A DNA stretch of 64,000 nucleotides from Rhodopseudomonas palustris. GTDB lineage: Bacteria > Pseudomonadota > Alphaproteobacteria > Rhizobiales > Xanthobacteraceae. Each line of letters begins with the position of its first letter. The stretch's first letter is position 1. The stretch covers positions 1,302,001-1,366,000 of the forward strand of contig NZ_CP019966.1 in assembly GCF_003031265.1 (NCBI RefSeq), read 5' to 3'. The notes under the pieces are model-generated. The model had not been told where the DNA came from and made no database searches. It saw nothing but the letters and a program-made list of their open reading frames with translations. Of the stretch, positions 37,996-46,532 are shown piece by piece. The position numbers and the translations under genes are program-made.

Positions 37996-40098
37996 TCAGT
38001 CCGGACGGGCATGGAAAAACTCGAAGATTCGCTTGGCGCTTTCGGCGCTGATGCCCGGAACCTTGCCGAGATCGGCGATCGAGGCCCGTTCGATTTCCTT
38101 CAGCGTGCCGAAATGCAGCAGCAGCGCGCGCTTGCGCGTCGGGCCGATGCCGGGGATTTCCTGCAGGCCGGCTTCGCGGATGTCCTTCTTGCGCAGCGTG
38201 CGATGCGACCCGATCACGAAGCGATGCGCCTCGTCGCGCAGCCGCTGGATGAAATACAGCACCGGGTCGCGCGGCTCGAGCTTGATGGCGTCGCGGTCCG
38301 GCAGGAACAGGGTCTCGCGTCCGGCGTCCCGATCCGGTCCCTTGGCGACGCCGAGCAGGGTGACCTGATCGGTCAGGCCGATGCCGGACAACGCTTCGCG
38401 CGCGGCGTTGAGCTGGCCGCGGCCGCCGTCGATGATCACAAGGTCCGGCCACTGCGGGACGTCGTCGTCCTTCGGCTTGGCGGCGTCGCCGTCGGTCTGT
38501 GAGCTCACCAACCGCTTGAACCGCCGCTGCAGCACCTCGCGCATCATCGCGTAGTCGTCGCCCGGCGTCAGGCCCTCGGAGCGGATGTTGAACTTGCGGT
38601 ACTGGTTCTTGATGAAGCCGTCCGGGCCGGCGACGATCATCGCGCCGACCGCGTTGGTGCCCTGGATGTGGCTGTTGTCGTACACCTCGATCCGCTGCGG
38701 CGTCTTCGGCAGGCCGAGCGTGGTGGCGAGGTTTTCCAGCAGCCGCGCCTGGGTCGCGGTGTCGGCGAGCTTGCGGCCGAGCGCTTCGCGCGCGTTGGTC
38801 TGGGCGTGGGCGACCAGTTCCTTCTTCTCGCCGCGCTTCGGCACGGTGATCTCGATCTTGTGGCCGGCCTTGACGCACAGCGCGTCGGCCAGCAACTCGG
38901 CCTCTTCGATCTCGTGCGACAGCAGGATCAGCTTCGGCGGCGGCTTGTCGTCGTAGAACTGCGCCACGAACGCACCGAGCACTTCGGCCGGCGTGAACGA
39001 CTTCTCGGCGCGAGGGAAGTAGGCGCGGTTGCCCCAGTTCTGGCCGGTGCGGAAGAAGAACACCTCGACGCAGGAGTAGCCGCCGTCCTGATGGATGGCG
39101 AACACGTCGGCTTCCTCGACCGTGCGCGGATTGATGCCCTGCTGGGACTGGATCGCCGACAGCGCGGCGAGACGGTCGCGGTACAGCGCCGCGGTCTCAA
39201 ACTCCAGCTCCTCCGAGGCCTTCTCCATTTCGGCCGCCAGCAGCTGCTTCACCGCCCGGCTGCGGCCGGACAGGAAGTCGGTCGCTTCGCGCACCAGCTC
39301 GCTGTAGCCGGGGAAGTCGACTTCGCCGGTGCACGGGCCGGCGCAGCGCCGGATTTGATACAGCAGGCAAGGCCGCGTCCGGCTTTCGAAGAACGAGTCG
39401 GTGCAGGATCGCACCAGGAACGCCCGCTGCAGCGCCGTGATGGTGCGGTTGACCGCCCCGGCCGAGGCGAACGGACCGAAATACCGCCCCGGACGGCTCT
39501 GCGCGCCGCGGTGTTTGAGGATCTGCGGCGCCCAATGGTCGCCGGTGATCAGGATGTAGGGAAACGACTTGTCGTCGCGGAGCTGGACGTTGAAGCGCGG
39601 CCGCAGCTGCTTGATCAGATTGGCTTCGAGCAGCAGCGCCTCGGTCTCGGTCGTGGTGGAGATCACCTCGACCTCGACGGTCAGCGCGATCATCCGGGCG
39701 ATCCGCAACACCTGGCCGGTGGGCCGGGCGTAGGACGCCAGCCGCTTCTTCACGTTCTTGGCCTTGCCGACATAGAGCACGTCGCGCTCGGCGTTCAGCA
39801 TCCGGTAGACGCCCGGCGAGGTCGGGGCGAGTCGCACCGCGCGCGCGATCGCCGAGCGGCCGACCGCCATCGGTCCGGCAGCGGGCTGAGCGGCTGCGTC
39901 GGCCTCGGTCTCGTCTTCGGCCTCCGGCAGACGTGCCTCGTCGTCCTCCTCGACCGTCAGCTCCGCAGTGGCGGTGTCGATGTCTTGGGGGGCGGCATCC
40001 GGGCGCGCGTCGGCGGCGGGCGCCGGGGCCACGGGAGAGGCGGTGTCGAGCGGTGGTTCGGCCGCGGCCGCAGGCGGCTCGGCGGGATCATGAATCAT
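37996..40098 (-). CDS. uvrC: Excinuclease ABC subunit C
   Basis: A 700-residue nuclease that makes both cuts in nucleotide excision repair. Beyond a 95-residue low-complexity N-terminal extension (Ala/Pro then acidic [15 protein letters not shown]), the GIY-YIG domain starts [21 protein letters not shown] (near 95). A UVR motif ([17 protein letters not shown], about 270), an Asp-rich RNase H-like domain with [16 protein letters not shown] and [11 protein letters not shown], and C-terminal helix-hairpin-helices ([25 protein letters not shown]) follow. It lies 139 nt downstream of the pgsA start, facing the same way. Confidence 0.97.
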   Translation of the reverse strand: MIHDPAEPPAAAAEPPLDTASPVAPAPAADARPDAAPQDIDTATAELTVEEDDEARLPEAEDETEADAAAQPAAGPMAVGRSAIARAVRLAPTSPGVYRMLNAERDVLYVGKAKNVKKRLASYARPTGQVLRIARMIALTVEVEVISTTTETEALLLEANLIKQLRPRFNVQLRDDKSFPYILITGDHWAPQILKHRGAQSRPGRYFGPFASAGAVNRTITALQRAFLVRSCTDSFFESRTRPCLLYQIRRCAGPCTGEVDFPGYSELVREATDFLSGRSRAVKQLLAAEMEKASEELEFETAALYRDRLAALSAIQSQQGINPRTVEEADVFAIHQDGGYSCVEVFFFRTGQNWGNRAYFPRAEKSFTPAEVLGAFVAQFYDDKPPPKLILLSHEIEEAELLADALCVKAGHKIEITVPKRGEKKELVAHAQTNAREALGRKLADTATQARLLENLATTLGLPKTPQRIEVYDNSHIQGTNAVGAMIVAGPDGFIKNQYRKFNIRSEGLTPGDDYAMMREVLQRRFKRLVSSQTDGDAAKPKDDDVPQWPDLVIIDGGRGQLNAAREALSGIGLTDQVTLLGVAKGPDRDAGRETLFLPDRDAIKLEPRDPVLYFIQRLRDEAHRFVIGSHRTLRKKDIREAGLQEIPGIGPTRKRALLLHFGTLKEIERASIADLGKVPGISAESAKRIFEFFHARPD

Positions 40099-40408
40099 GG
40101 CGGCTCCAACCTATGCGCTCGCTTCCGCGGTTGCCAGCGCAGGGCCTCGGCGGAACCGGGGCCGCCGGAAATTCCGCTGTCTTGCCATGGTGTTGCCGCG
40201 AACGCCGGGAAGTAAGATTTTGTTAACAATGCGCGCCGGATCGGTCCGCGGGTTAAGAACCGTTTAACTTAAAACTCTCGATAAATTCGACGGGAAAAGA
40301 GAGGAAAGCCGTAACCATTCGGGACATTTTCCCATCGGCCGCGGGAGGCCGATGACCGGACGCAGACTGCGCCGCCGCTGGCGCGGGCGGGTCGTCGAGG
40401 AGAGTAAG
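40099..40408. other. Intergenic region and leader of the outer-membrane gene
   Basis: 310 nt between uvrC and the barrel gene. The leader holds a perfect hairpin, CATCGGCC (40333-40340) with GGCCGATG (40347-40354) and the loop GCGGGA, 54 nt before the start codon. No T run follows it. AT-rich runs at 40220-40300 (TTTGTTAACAAT, TTTAACTTAAAAC) probably contain the promoter. Confidence 0.45.
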
Positions 40409-41032
40409 ATGCGTAAAGTTACACTGGCAGCGGCGGCCGTGATCGCCGCAAGCGTGTCGACGGCTCAGGCGGCCGACATGGGTTATTACCGGTCGAATGC
40501 GCCCTATACGGTCAATCAGCCGCTCAACGCCTTCAGTTGGGCCGGTCCCTATCTCGGCGGCAACCTCGGCTACTCCTGGGGCAACGTCACCAACAACATC
40601 ACCAAGCCGTCGGGCTTCTCCGGCGGCGTGCAGGGCGGCTACAACTGGCAGTCCGGCAACATCGTGTTCGGTCTCGAGGGCGACATTCAGTTCTCGACCG
40701 CGGACGACACTTTCGCGCAGTACAAGTTCTCGAACCCGTGGTTCGGCACCGGCCGTGGCCGCATCGGCTACGCGATGAACGACGTGCTGATCTACGCCAC
40801 CGGCGGTCTGGCGTTCGGCCAGCTCAAGGGCCAGAACGTGTTCGCCTCGGAGAGCCACAGCTCTGCGGGCTGGACGGTCGGCGCCGGCGCCGAATTCGCC
40901 TTCGCGCCGAAGCTGAGCGCCAAGGTCGAGTACCTGTACATGAGCCTGTCGACCAGCAACTTCTTCATCACCGGCATGCCGAACGGCTACAACGCCGGGT
41001 TGGTCCGCGCCGGCATCAACTATCACTTCTAA
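40409..41032 (+). CDS. Outer-membrane beta-barrel protein (Omp25/RopB type)
   Basis: A 207-residue protein, ATG at 40409 behind GAGGAGAG. A signal peptide (MRKVTLAAAAVIAAS, cut after AQA at about residue 21) precedes ADMGYYRSNAPY. Then comes a short linker and an eight-stranded barrel: WAGPYLGGNLGYSWGNV, GGVQGGYNWQSGNIVFGLEGDIQFS, GRGRIGYAMNDVLIYATGGLAFG, WTVGAGAEFAFAPKLSAKVEYLYMSL, ending in NYHF with the terminal Phe required for outer-membrane insertion. The family is abundant in Rhizobiales surfaces. A strong terminator follows. Confidence 0.92.
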   Translation: MRKVTLAAAAVIAASVSTAQAADMGYYRSNAPYTVNQPLNAFSWAGPYLGGNLGYSWGNVTNNITKPSGFSGGVQGGYNWQSGNIVFGLEGDIQFSTADDTFAQYKFSNPWFGTGRGRIGYAMNDVLIYATGGLAFGQLKGQNVFASESHSSAGWTVGAGAEFAFAPKLSAKVEYLYMSLSTSNFFITGMPNGYNAGLVRAGINYHF

Positions 41033-41116
41033 GCCGCGCCTCATCGTCGCGACTAAAACCTTTGCGAACAAGGTTCGCGAAGCAGCCTTCGAGACCAAGA
41101 AACTTGGATCATCCAC

Positions 41117-41148
41117 TCCCGGCCGGTTTTCCGGCCGGGATTTTCTTT
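41117..41148 (+). terminator. Rho-independent terminator after the barrel gene
   Basis: A 10-bp perfect stem (TCCCGGCCGG at 41117-41126 with its complement at 41131-41140), loop TTTT, then TTTTCTTT. Confidence 0.88.
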
Positions 41149-41678
41149 ATCAGTGGCTGCGTTCGTGGATGCAGCGCCGACTTATCACCAGCCGTAGCGC
41201 GCCGCCGGCAGGCTCTGCCGCCTAGAGCATCTCTGCTTTTGACAGAATCAGGACCGAACTTCCTAGCGGCCGCAGCTTGTAGAGCCTCATGGTGAGGAGG
41301 CGCGAAGCGCCGTCTCGAACCATGCGCCGCAGGCGATGTGGCTCCTCATCCTTCGAGACGCCCGGCTTTGCCGGGCTCCTCAGGATGAGGACTTCGGACG
41401 CTTGGCAAAGGCCAAATCCGCTTCAATCAATCGATGAAGCGCTCTAAGCGTCGCGTGATGTGGTTTGCGAAAGGAGGCTGTTGCGAAGGCCGCGCTTTGC
41501 AAAATGCTGCAAGTCGGCAGCAAGCGAAACGCCATCGCTTCGGGAAGGAGCGTCCGCGTGATGCCCGCGTCGCCCATGCCCGAACTCACTGCGCGCTACC
41601 TAACGGCACGCGCCAACGTCGTTGCGCCCCGTCCCAACCCGTGCAGCGCCGCCGTGACGCTGCAGCTTTCCGAGCCGA
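41149..41678. other. Gene-free stretch with one repeat
   Basis: About 530 nt between the barrel-gene terminator and the cold-shock gene. The only structure I can point to is the family D repeat at 41285-41390. The remainder (41400-41678) has short open frames with no recognisable protein, start site or RNA gene. Confidence 0.5.
41285..41390. repeat. Palindromic intergenic repeat, family D, copy 1
   Basis: Two hairpin arms side by side: CCTCATGGTGAGGAG...TCTCGAACCATG (41285-41324) and CTCATCCTTCGAGACG...CTCCTCAGGATGAG (41345-41389). Each arm carries its own inner stem, GGCGC/GCGCC and GCCCGGC/GCCGGGC. Confidence 0.85.
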
Positions 41679-41894
41679 TTACGGCGAGATCACCAAGTTG
41701 ACCGCCTTGGGGCCTTTGCCCTTCTTGTCAGGCTCCACTTCGAATGAAATACGCTGTCCCTCGGTCAAGTCTTTCAAGCCGGCCCGTTCGACTGCGGTAA
41801 TGTGCACGAACACATCGCGGCCACCGTCATCGGGCTTGATGAAGCCGTAGCCGCGCTCGCCGTTGAAGAACTTCACCGTTCCCGTCATTGCCAT
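41679..41894 (-). CDS. Cold-shock domain protein (CspA family)
   Basis: A 71-residue single-strand nucleic-acid binding OB-fold. ATG at 41894 (MAMTGTVKFF) follows GGAGGAG; a second in-frame ATG two codons later is possible. RNP1 (RGYGFIKPDDGG) and RNP2 (DVFVHITAV) are intact, and it ends KGPKAVNLVISP. The upstream 270 nt are free of genes, which leaves room for the long structured 5' leader typical of cold-shock mRNAs. Confidence 0.95.
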   Translation of the reverse strand: MAMTGTVKFFNGERGYGFIKPDDGGRDVFVHITAVERAGLKDLTEGQRISFEVEPDKKGKGPKAVNLVISP

Positions 41895-42167
41895 TCCGGA
41901 AACTCCTCCCAGCATGCTTTCCGACGCGCGCCGGCGCATCGGTGCGACCTGGCATTTCGCTGCCGGATAGCTTGGCCGAGAGCGGGACCTGCTACTGACT
42001 GCGGGTCCAATCAAAATACGCTTTGAGGCCTTGTCACTCCGCCGCCCCCATTCGCGGAAGCGGAACGTAAAGCCAGTCCAATGAAACTAGCATAATACGG
42101 AATTTAGCGGATTGCCTACGGTCGAGTTGCGACTTTTCGCAAGCTGTTGGGGGCAGCCAATGAGTAA

Positions 42168-43025
42168 TCAAGACTTCGGGAATTCAAGACGGTAACGACC
42201 GACCCCACCAAGGCCGAGCGGACGCTCCAATTCGGGGAGAACGGTTCTCAGCTCATCGGCCAGCGTCCAGGGCGGGTTGACGATCAGCAGGCCGGTCGAC
42301 GTCAGCGGTCCGTCGGACTGCTGTGGCGCCACGCTAAACTCCAGCCGCAGGCACTTGCCTTCGCCGCCCGCGGCGGCGGTCTCGGCCACGGCAGCCGCCA
42401 GCGCCTCGGTGGCGCGGCGGTTCTTGACCGGGTACCACAGCAGATACACGCCGGTCGGCCACTTGGCGTGGGCGGCGGCGAACTTGGCGGCCATCTGCTC
42501 GAACTCGTCCTTGCGCTCGAATGGCGGGTCGATCAGCACCAGCCCGCGCCGCTCCTTCGGCGGCACGTAAGCGGTGAGTCCGGTCCAGCCGTCGAGATCG
42601 ACCACCCGGCCCTGCGGGTCGTGGCGCAGCGCCGCGATCAGGTGCTTGCGCGCCACCGGTTCGAGCTCGCAGGCCACCAGGCTGTCCTGGGGGCGGAGCA
42701 GGGCGCGGGCGATCAGCGGCGAGCCCGGATAGGCGGTGAGCTCGCGCTGCGGGTTGAACGCCCGGACGATATCGAGATAGGGCGCGATCAGCGCGTAGGC
42801 CTCGTCGGAAAACCGCGCCTGCAGCACCCGGGCGATCCCGGTCGCCCATTCGCCGCCGCGGCGGGCCTCCTCGCTGGTCAGGTCGTACAGGCCGGCGCCG
42901 GCGTGGGTATCGATCACCCGGAAGGCGGCCGGCTTGTCGTGCAGGTACGTCAGGATGCGGACCAGCACGAGGTGTTTGATGACGTCGGCGAAATTTCCGG
43001 CGTGGAAAGCGTGGCGATAATTCAT
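42168..43025 (-). CDS. rlmJ: 23S rRNA (adenine2030-N6)-methyltransferase RlmJ
   Basis: A 285-residue SAM-dependent enzyme. It starts MNYRHAFHAGNFADVIKHLVL, a hallmark of RlmJ, and has FRVIDTHAGAGLYDL (SAM site, about 34-48) and the catalytic DPPFERKDEF (about 166-175). The length is normal. It is monocistronic and faces away from the CheY-like gene. Confidence 0.95.
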   Translation of the reverse strand: MNYRHAFHAGNFADVIKHLVLVRILTYLHDKPAAFRVIDTHAGAGLYDLTSEEARRGGEWATGIARVLQARFSDEAYALIAPYLDIVRAFNPQRELTAYPGSPLIARALLRPQDSLVACELEPVARKHLIAALRHDPQGRVVDLDGWTGLTAYVPPKERRGLVLIDPPFERKDEFEQMAAKFAAAHAKWPTGVYLLWYPVKNRRATEALAAAVAETAAAGGEGKCLRLEFSVAPQQSDGPLTSTGLLIVNPPWTLADELRTVLPELERPLGLGGVGRYRLEFPKS

Positions 43026-43317
43026 GGCCCGTCCCCTAGCAGGGCGCGGCCTGCGCCGCCATGGTTTGACGATCCGGACGCCAGCCCCGTACGACTACGA
43101 GGCCGGCCCGGTTCCAAATCCTGCGACTTTTCAAGTAGTTTGGCCGCGCTGGGCGATTTGGCCGCAGAAGCCCAATTAACGCGCTGTTTAACCCCCGATG
43201 CTAGTTCTTGCTTTGCGAAAGACCGGCGGTTGTACGCCAGGGCTTTCAAGAGAACCTGCGTTAGCCGGCCGGTCGGGCGGTGGTCGAGCCACCCTGCGGC
43301 GCCTTGGGGAGTTGAAG
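43026..43317. other. Divergent intergenic region rlmJ/cheY-like
   Basis: 292 nt that must contain promoters for both genes. TTAACGCGCTGTTTAA near 43177-43192 is the most AT-rich spot. I see no RNA gene or clear operator. Confidence 0.35.
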
Positions 43318-43713
43318 ATGGCGGTTGATTTGTCGATGTCGGTTTTGGTGGTGGACGATTACAGCACCATGATCCGGATCATTCGTAATCTTCTCAAGCA
43401 GCTTGGTTTTGAGAATATCGATGACGCCAGCGACGGCTCGGCAGCGCTCGCCAAGATGCGCACCAAGAAGTACGGCCTGGTGATCTCCGACTGGAACATG
43501 GAGCCGATGACCGGCTACGACCTGCTGAAGGAAGTGCGCGCCGATCCGAACCTGTCGCAGACCCCGTTCATCATGATCACCGCGGAGTCGAAGACCGAGA
43601 ACGTGATCGCGGCCAAGAAGGCGGGCGTCAACAACTACATCGTCAAGCCGTTCAACGCGGCGACGCTGAAGACCAAGATCGAGGCGGTGTTCCCGGATCA
43701 CGTCGCGGCGTAA
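43318..43713 (+). CDS. CheY-like single-domain response regulator
   Basis: A 131-residue receiver domain with no output domain; such proteins bind the flagellar switch or act as phosphate sinks. ATG at 43318 follows GGGGAG. All key residues are visible: the acidic pair in VVDDYSTM, the phosphoacceptor Asp in ISDWNMEPMTGYDLL (about residue 59), the Thr in MITAESK and the Lys in YIVKPFN. The WNMEPMTG wording is typical of chemotaxis CheY. It is a single gene without other che genes nearby; cheZ lies 33 kb left in this window. Confidence 0.93.
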   Translation: MAVDLSMSVLVVDDYSTMIRIIRNLLKQLGFENIDDASDGSAALAKMRTKKYGLVISDWNMEPMTGYDLLKEVRADPNLSQTPFIMITAESKTENVIAAKKAGVNNYIVKPFNAATLKTKIEAVFPDHVAA

Positions 43714-43748
43714 GCCGGCCGACCCTTCGTCTTCCGCACAGCTCTACG

Positions 43749-43782
43749 GCGCGCTCCTCATCGAGGGGCGCGTTTGTTTTTT
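43749..43782 (+). terminator. Rho-independent terminator after the cheY-like gene
   Basis: CGCGCTCCTC (43750-43759) pairs with GAGGGGCGCG (43763-43772) with one wobble pair and loop ATC, followed by TTTGTTTTTT. Confidence 0.88.
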
Positions 43783-43797
43783 GGAGCAGGGCGAGGC

Positions 43798-44193
43798 TCA
43801 GCCTTCGGCGAAGCGCTTGGTGAACAGCGCGACGTCGACCAGGCCGCGGGCGTGGCGGCCGTCGCCGACCTTGCGGTCGCCGAGGAACGAGGCGACGTCG
43901 AACCGGATCACCCGGCGCTCCACCGCGCTCACCACCGCCGTGGTCCGCACCGTCTGGCCGACGAAGGCCGGCGCCAAATGCCGGATGTCGACCTCGCTGC
44001 CGACCGTCACCCAGCCTTGGGGAAGCTTCGGCGCGATCGCGTCGCCCGAGGTCATTTCCATCACCAGGATCATCATAGGGGTCGCGAACACCGCCGGCAT
44101 CGACGGCACGAAGTGCTGCACGGTGATGTCCTGCGTCACCGTGGTCAGCCGCTCGGCGCTCATGCCGACGGTGATGAAGTCGCGTGCGTCCAT
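43798..44193 (-). CDS. Hotdog thioesterase related to fluoroacetyl-CoA thioesterase FlK
   Basis: A 131-residue single hotdog domain that should hydrolyse an acyl-CoA. It aligns with Streptomyces FlK without gaps over the core. Thr38 (VFAT), Glu46 (VMEMT), His72 (IRHLAP) and Arg116 (RHARG) each sit exactly four positions before FlK Thr42, Glu50, His76 and Arg120. The FlK gate residue Phe36 corresponds to Met32 here, so selectivity for fluoroacetyl-CoA is not assured; general small acyl-CoA hydrolysis is possible. AAGGAAG precedes ATG 44193. It is a single gene followed by the cheY-like terminator on the other strand. Confidence 0.85.
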   Translation of the reverse strand: MDARDFITVGMSAERLTTVTQDITVQHFVPSMPAVFATPMMILVMEMTSGDAIAPKLPQGWVTVGSEVDIRHLAPAFVGQTVRTTAVVSAVERRVIRFDVASFLGDRKVGDGRHARGLVDVALFTKRFAEG

Positions 44194-44231
44194 CGCAGTC
44201 TTCCTTGCTAATTGCCCCGCCGCACTCTCGC

Positions 44232-44343
44232 CATTCCGGGGCGCCGCGCGAGCGGCGAACCCGGAATCCCGAAGTGATCAGCCCACCATTCGACAGCGCG
44301 AGATTCCGGGTTCGCTCACGTCGTGAGCGCCCCGGAATGACGA
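44232..44343. repeat. Palindromic intergenic repeat, family C, copy 2
   Basis: The same outer arms as copy 1 (CATTCCGGGG...AACCCGGAATC at 44232-44268 and GATTCCGGGTT...CCCCGGAATG at 44302-44339). The inner stems differ from copy 1 but remain paired: GCCGC/GCGGC and CGCTCAC/GTGAGCG. Confidence 0.85.
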
Positions 44344-44361
44344 CGGATGGGACAGGGTGAG

Positions 44362-44565
44362 CTACTTCCCTTGCGCGGCCTTGCGCTCGACGAAGGTCTT
44401 GCCGCCCTTCATCTTGTTGGTGAGCGGGGCTTCGTTGATCTGGATGACGATGTTCTCGGGATCGACCCCGGCATGGGTGGCGATCGCGGTGGTGATGTCG
44501 CGCATGATCGCCGCCTTCTGCTCGTCGGTGCGTCCTGCCGCCATGTTGATGGTGACCTCAGGCAT
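44362..44565 (-). CDS. 4-oxalocrotonate tautomerase family protein
   Basis: A 67-residue protein. After removal of Met the chain starts with the catalytic N-terminal Pro (PEVTINMAAGRTDEQKAAIM), and the rest matches the beta-alpha-beta tautomerase fold with VIQINEAPLTNKMKGGKTF. No catabolic operon is attached, so the physiological substrate is unknown. AGGGAGAG precedes the ATG. Confidence 0.9.
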   Translation of the reverse strand: MPEVTINMAAGRTDEQKAAIMRDITTAIATHAGVDPENIVIQINEAPLTNKMKGGKTFVERKAAQGK

Positions 44566-44597
44566 TCAGTTTCTCTCCCTCGTTTGTCCTTCTTGTT

Positions 44598-44641
44598 CGT
44601 CATTCCCGGGGCGCGAGCGAAAGCTCGCGAACCCCGGAATC
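44598..44641. repeat. Half copy of palindromic repeat family C
   Basis: One arm only: CGTCATTCCCGGGG...AACCCCGGAATC, with the inner stem CGCGAGC/GCTCGCG and loop GAAA. It is immediately followed by a family D copy. Confidence 0.75.
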
Positions 44642-44662
44642 TAGCCGCGACCTCACTCAAGG

Positions 44663-44779
44663 CCTCATCCTGAGGAGCCCGGCGAAGCCGGGCGTCTCGA
44701 AGGATGCGCCGCGAGCGACGCTGAGCTTTGCCCCGGCCTCATGGTTCGAGACGGCGCTGCGCGCCTCCTCACCATGAGG
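44663..44779. repeat. Palindromic intergenic repeat, family D, copy 2
   Basis: The whole element is the reverse complement of copy 1: CTCATCCTGAGGAG...CGAAGGATG (44663-44706), then CCTCATGGTTCGAGACG...CTCACCATGAGG (44737-44779). It ends 9 nt from the hisS stop and may serve as its terminator. Confidence 0.85.
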
Positions 44780-44788
44780 GGCTGAGGC

Positions 44789-46318
44789 TCAACCCCACAC
44801 CACCCCGCGGCGCTGCAGCAACTCCTGCACCTTGGCGACCAGTTCGTCTTCCTTGCAGGAGAATTGCGCCTCGGCCTGCTTCTTCAAGTACTCGTCGCGG
44901 TCCTTCTCCAGCGACGCCAGTTCGGCGCCCAGGATCAGGTCCTTGATCTGCACGATACCCTGCTGCTTCTCGTCCGAGCCCTGGATGATGGCGCAGGGCG
45001 AGTTGCGCTTGTCGGCGTATTTCATCTGCTGGCCGAGCGAATGCTTGGGATTGCCCAAGTACAATTCGGCGCGGATGCCGGCTTTGCGAAGCGTGGCGAC
45101 CATCTTTTGGTAGCCGGCGATCTCGCCGCCGAACACGGTGACCACGACAGGGCCGGGCTGCGGTTTGTTATCGAGCTGGCCGATCAGCGTCAGCGCCGCC
45201 TGCAGCCGCGACACGCCGATCGAGAACCCGGTCGCCGGCACCGGCTCGCCGCGGAAGCGCGACACCAGACCGTCATAGCGCCCGCCGCCGCCGACCGAGC
45301 CGAACCGAATTGGGCGGCCCTTTTCGTCCTTGGTCTCGAGCAGCAGTTCGACCTCGTACACCGGGCCCGTGTAGTACTCGAGGCCGCGGACGACGGAAGG
45401 ATCGATGCGGATGCAATCGCCATAGCCGCCGGCTTCCGCCAGCTCCGCGATGGTGGCGAGTTCGGCGACGCCGTCGCCGCCGGTCTTCGAACCTTCGACC
45501 CGCGCCCGCATGTTGGCGACCGTCGCCTGGTTGTCGGCGCCCTGGGTGCTGACGCCGGCATCCTTGTCGCCGATGAAGCTGATGATCGCCTGGATCTGCG
45601 TGTCGTTCAGGCCGGCGCCCTTGGTGAAGTCGCCTTTGCCTTCCTCGCCGCCGTCCCAACGACCGGCGCCAAGTAGTAAGATGATATCCTTGATCGGAAA
45701 CTTGTCGGCCTTATCGATCGCGCGCATCACGGTGAGCCACTGCGCGTCGCTGTCGATGCCTTGCGCTTCGCGGATGCCGTCAAGCACCTTGCGGTTATTC
45801 ACCTTCACCATGTAGCTGCCGCGCGGGATGCCCAGCGCTTCCATGGTGTCGGCGGCCATCATGCACATTTCGGCGTCGGCCGCGGCGGTGGGGGCGCCGA
45901 CGGTGTCGGCGTCGAACTGCATGAACTGCCGGAAGCGGCCGGGGCCGGGCTTCTCGTTGCGGAACACCCAGCCGAACCGGTAGCTGCGATACGGCTTCGG
46001 CAAGCTATCAAAGTTCTCGGCGACGTAGCGCGCCAGCGGCGCGGTGAGGTCGTAGCGCAGGCTGATCCACTGCTCGTCGTCGTCCTGCAGCGAGAACACG
46101 CCCTCGTTGGGGCGGTCCTGATCGGGCAGGAACTTGCCGAGCGCGTCGGTGTATTCGAACGCCGGAGTCTCCACCGGCTCGAAGCCGTAGCGTTCGTACA
46201 CCTCGCGGATCTTCTCCACCATCGCGCGCGTCGCCGCGATTTCGGCAGGCCCGCGATCGGCGAGGCCGCGCGGCAGCCGGGCGCGCAGTTTCGAGGGTTT
46301 TTTCGGTTTCTCAGCCAT
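44789..46318 (-). CDS. hisS: Histidyl-tRNA synthetase
   Basis: A 509-residue class II synthetase, longer than the roughly 420 residues of enterobacteria. The first 15 residues are lysine-rich, then comes [23 protein letters not shown]. Motif 2 is [18 protein letters not shown] (about 113-130), the histidine-binding block is [18 protein letters not shown] (about 310-327) and motif 3 is [15 protein letters not shown] (about 357-371). The C-terminal anticodon domain ends with an extra helical extension ([17 protein letters not shown]). Insertions around 200-290 match the divergent alphaproteobacterial type. Confidence 0.97.
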   Translation of the reverse strand: MAEKPKKPSKLRARLPRGLADRGPAEIAATRAMVEKIREVYERYGFEPVETPAFEYTDALGKFLPDQDRPNEGVFSLQDDDEQWISLRYDLTAPLARYVAENFDSLPKPYRSYRFGWVFRNEKPGPGRFRQFMQFDADTVGAPTAAADAEMCMMAADTMEALGIPRGSYMVKVNNRKVLDGIREAQGIDSDAQWLTVMRAIDKADKFPIKDIILLLGAGRWDGGEEGKGDFTKGAGLNDTQIQAIISFIGDKDAGVSTQGADNQATVANMRARVEGSKTGGDGVAELATIAELAEAGGYGDCIRIDPSVVRGLEYYTGPVYEVELLLETKDEKGRPIRFGSVGGGGRYDGLVSRFRGEPVPATGFSIGVSRLQAALTLIGQLDNKPQPGPVVVTVFGGEIAGYQKMVATLRKAGIRAELYLGNPKHSLGQQMKYADKRNSPCAIIQGSDEKQQGIVQIKDLILGAELASLEKDRDEYLKKQAEAQFSCKEDELVAKVQELLQRRGVVWG

Positions 46319-46532
46319 GATCGCCTTTCAACTCAGGGCCGGGTTGGTACCAGCCGGTGCCCTTTGCAGCAAGGTTGGGTTGTGTGATCCAGCGCAAATC
46401 CCTCGCCAGTGGCGTCCATTAACAGATGGATGCCCCACGGAAATTTGCTGGCTCGCGGCGTTCCCGTAGGGGCGTGAAGCTGATACCGTGCCGCGCCTTT
46501 CACCCCCGGCCGCGCAGTGCATGAGGAGCGCC

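Noticed and set aside
38668..40215. Long open frame opposite uvrC
   Set aside because: Over 500 codons but Arg/Gly/Ala/Asp-biased, no domain, fully antisense to a certain gene; a product of GC-rich codon bias.
41434..41850. Candidate small gene in the 41.4-41.7 kb gap
   Set aside because: Translations in both directions are low-complexity and one runs into the cold-shock gene; no start signal.
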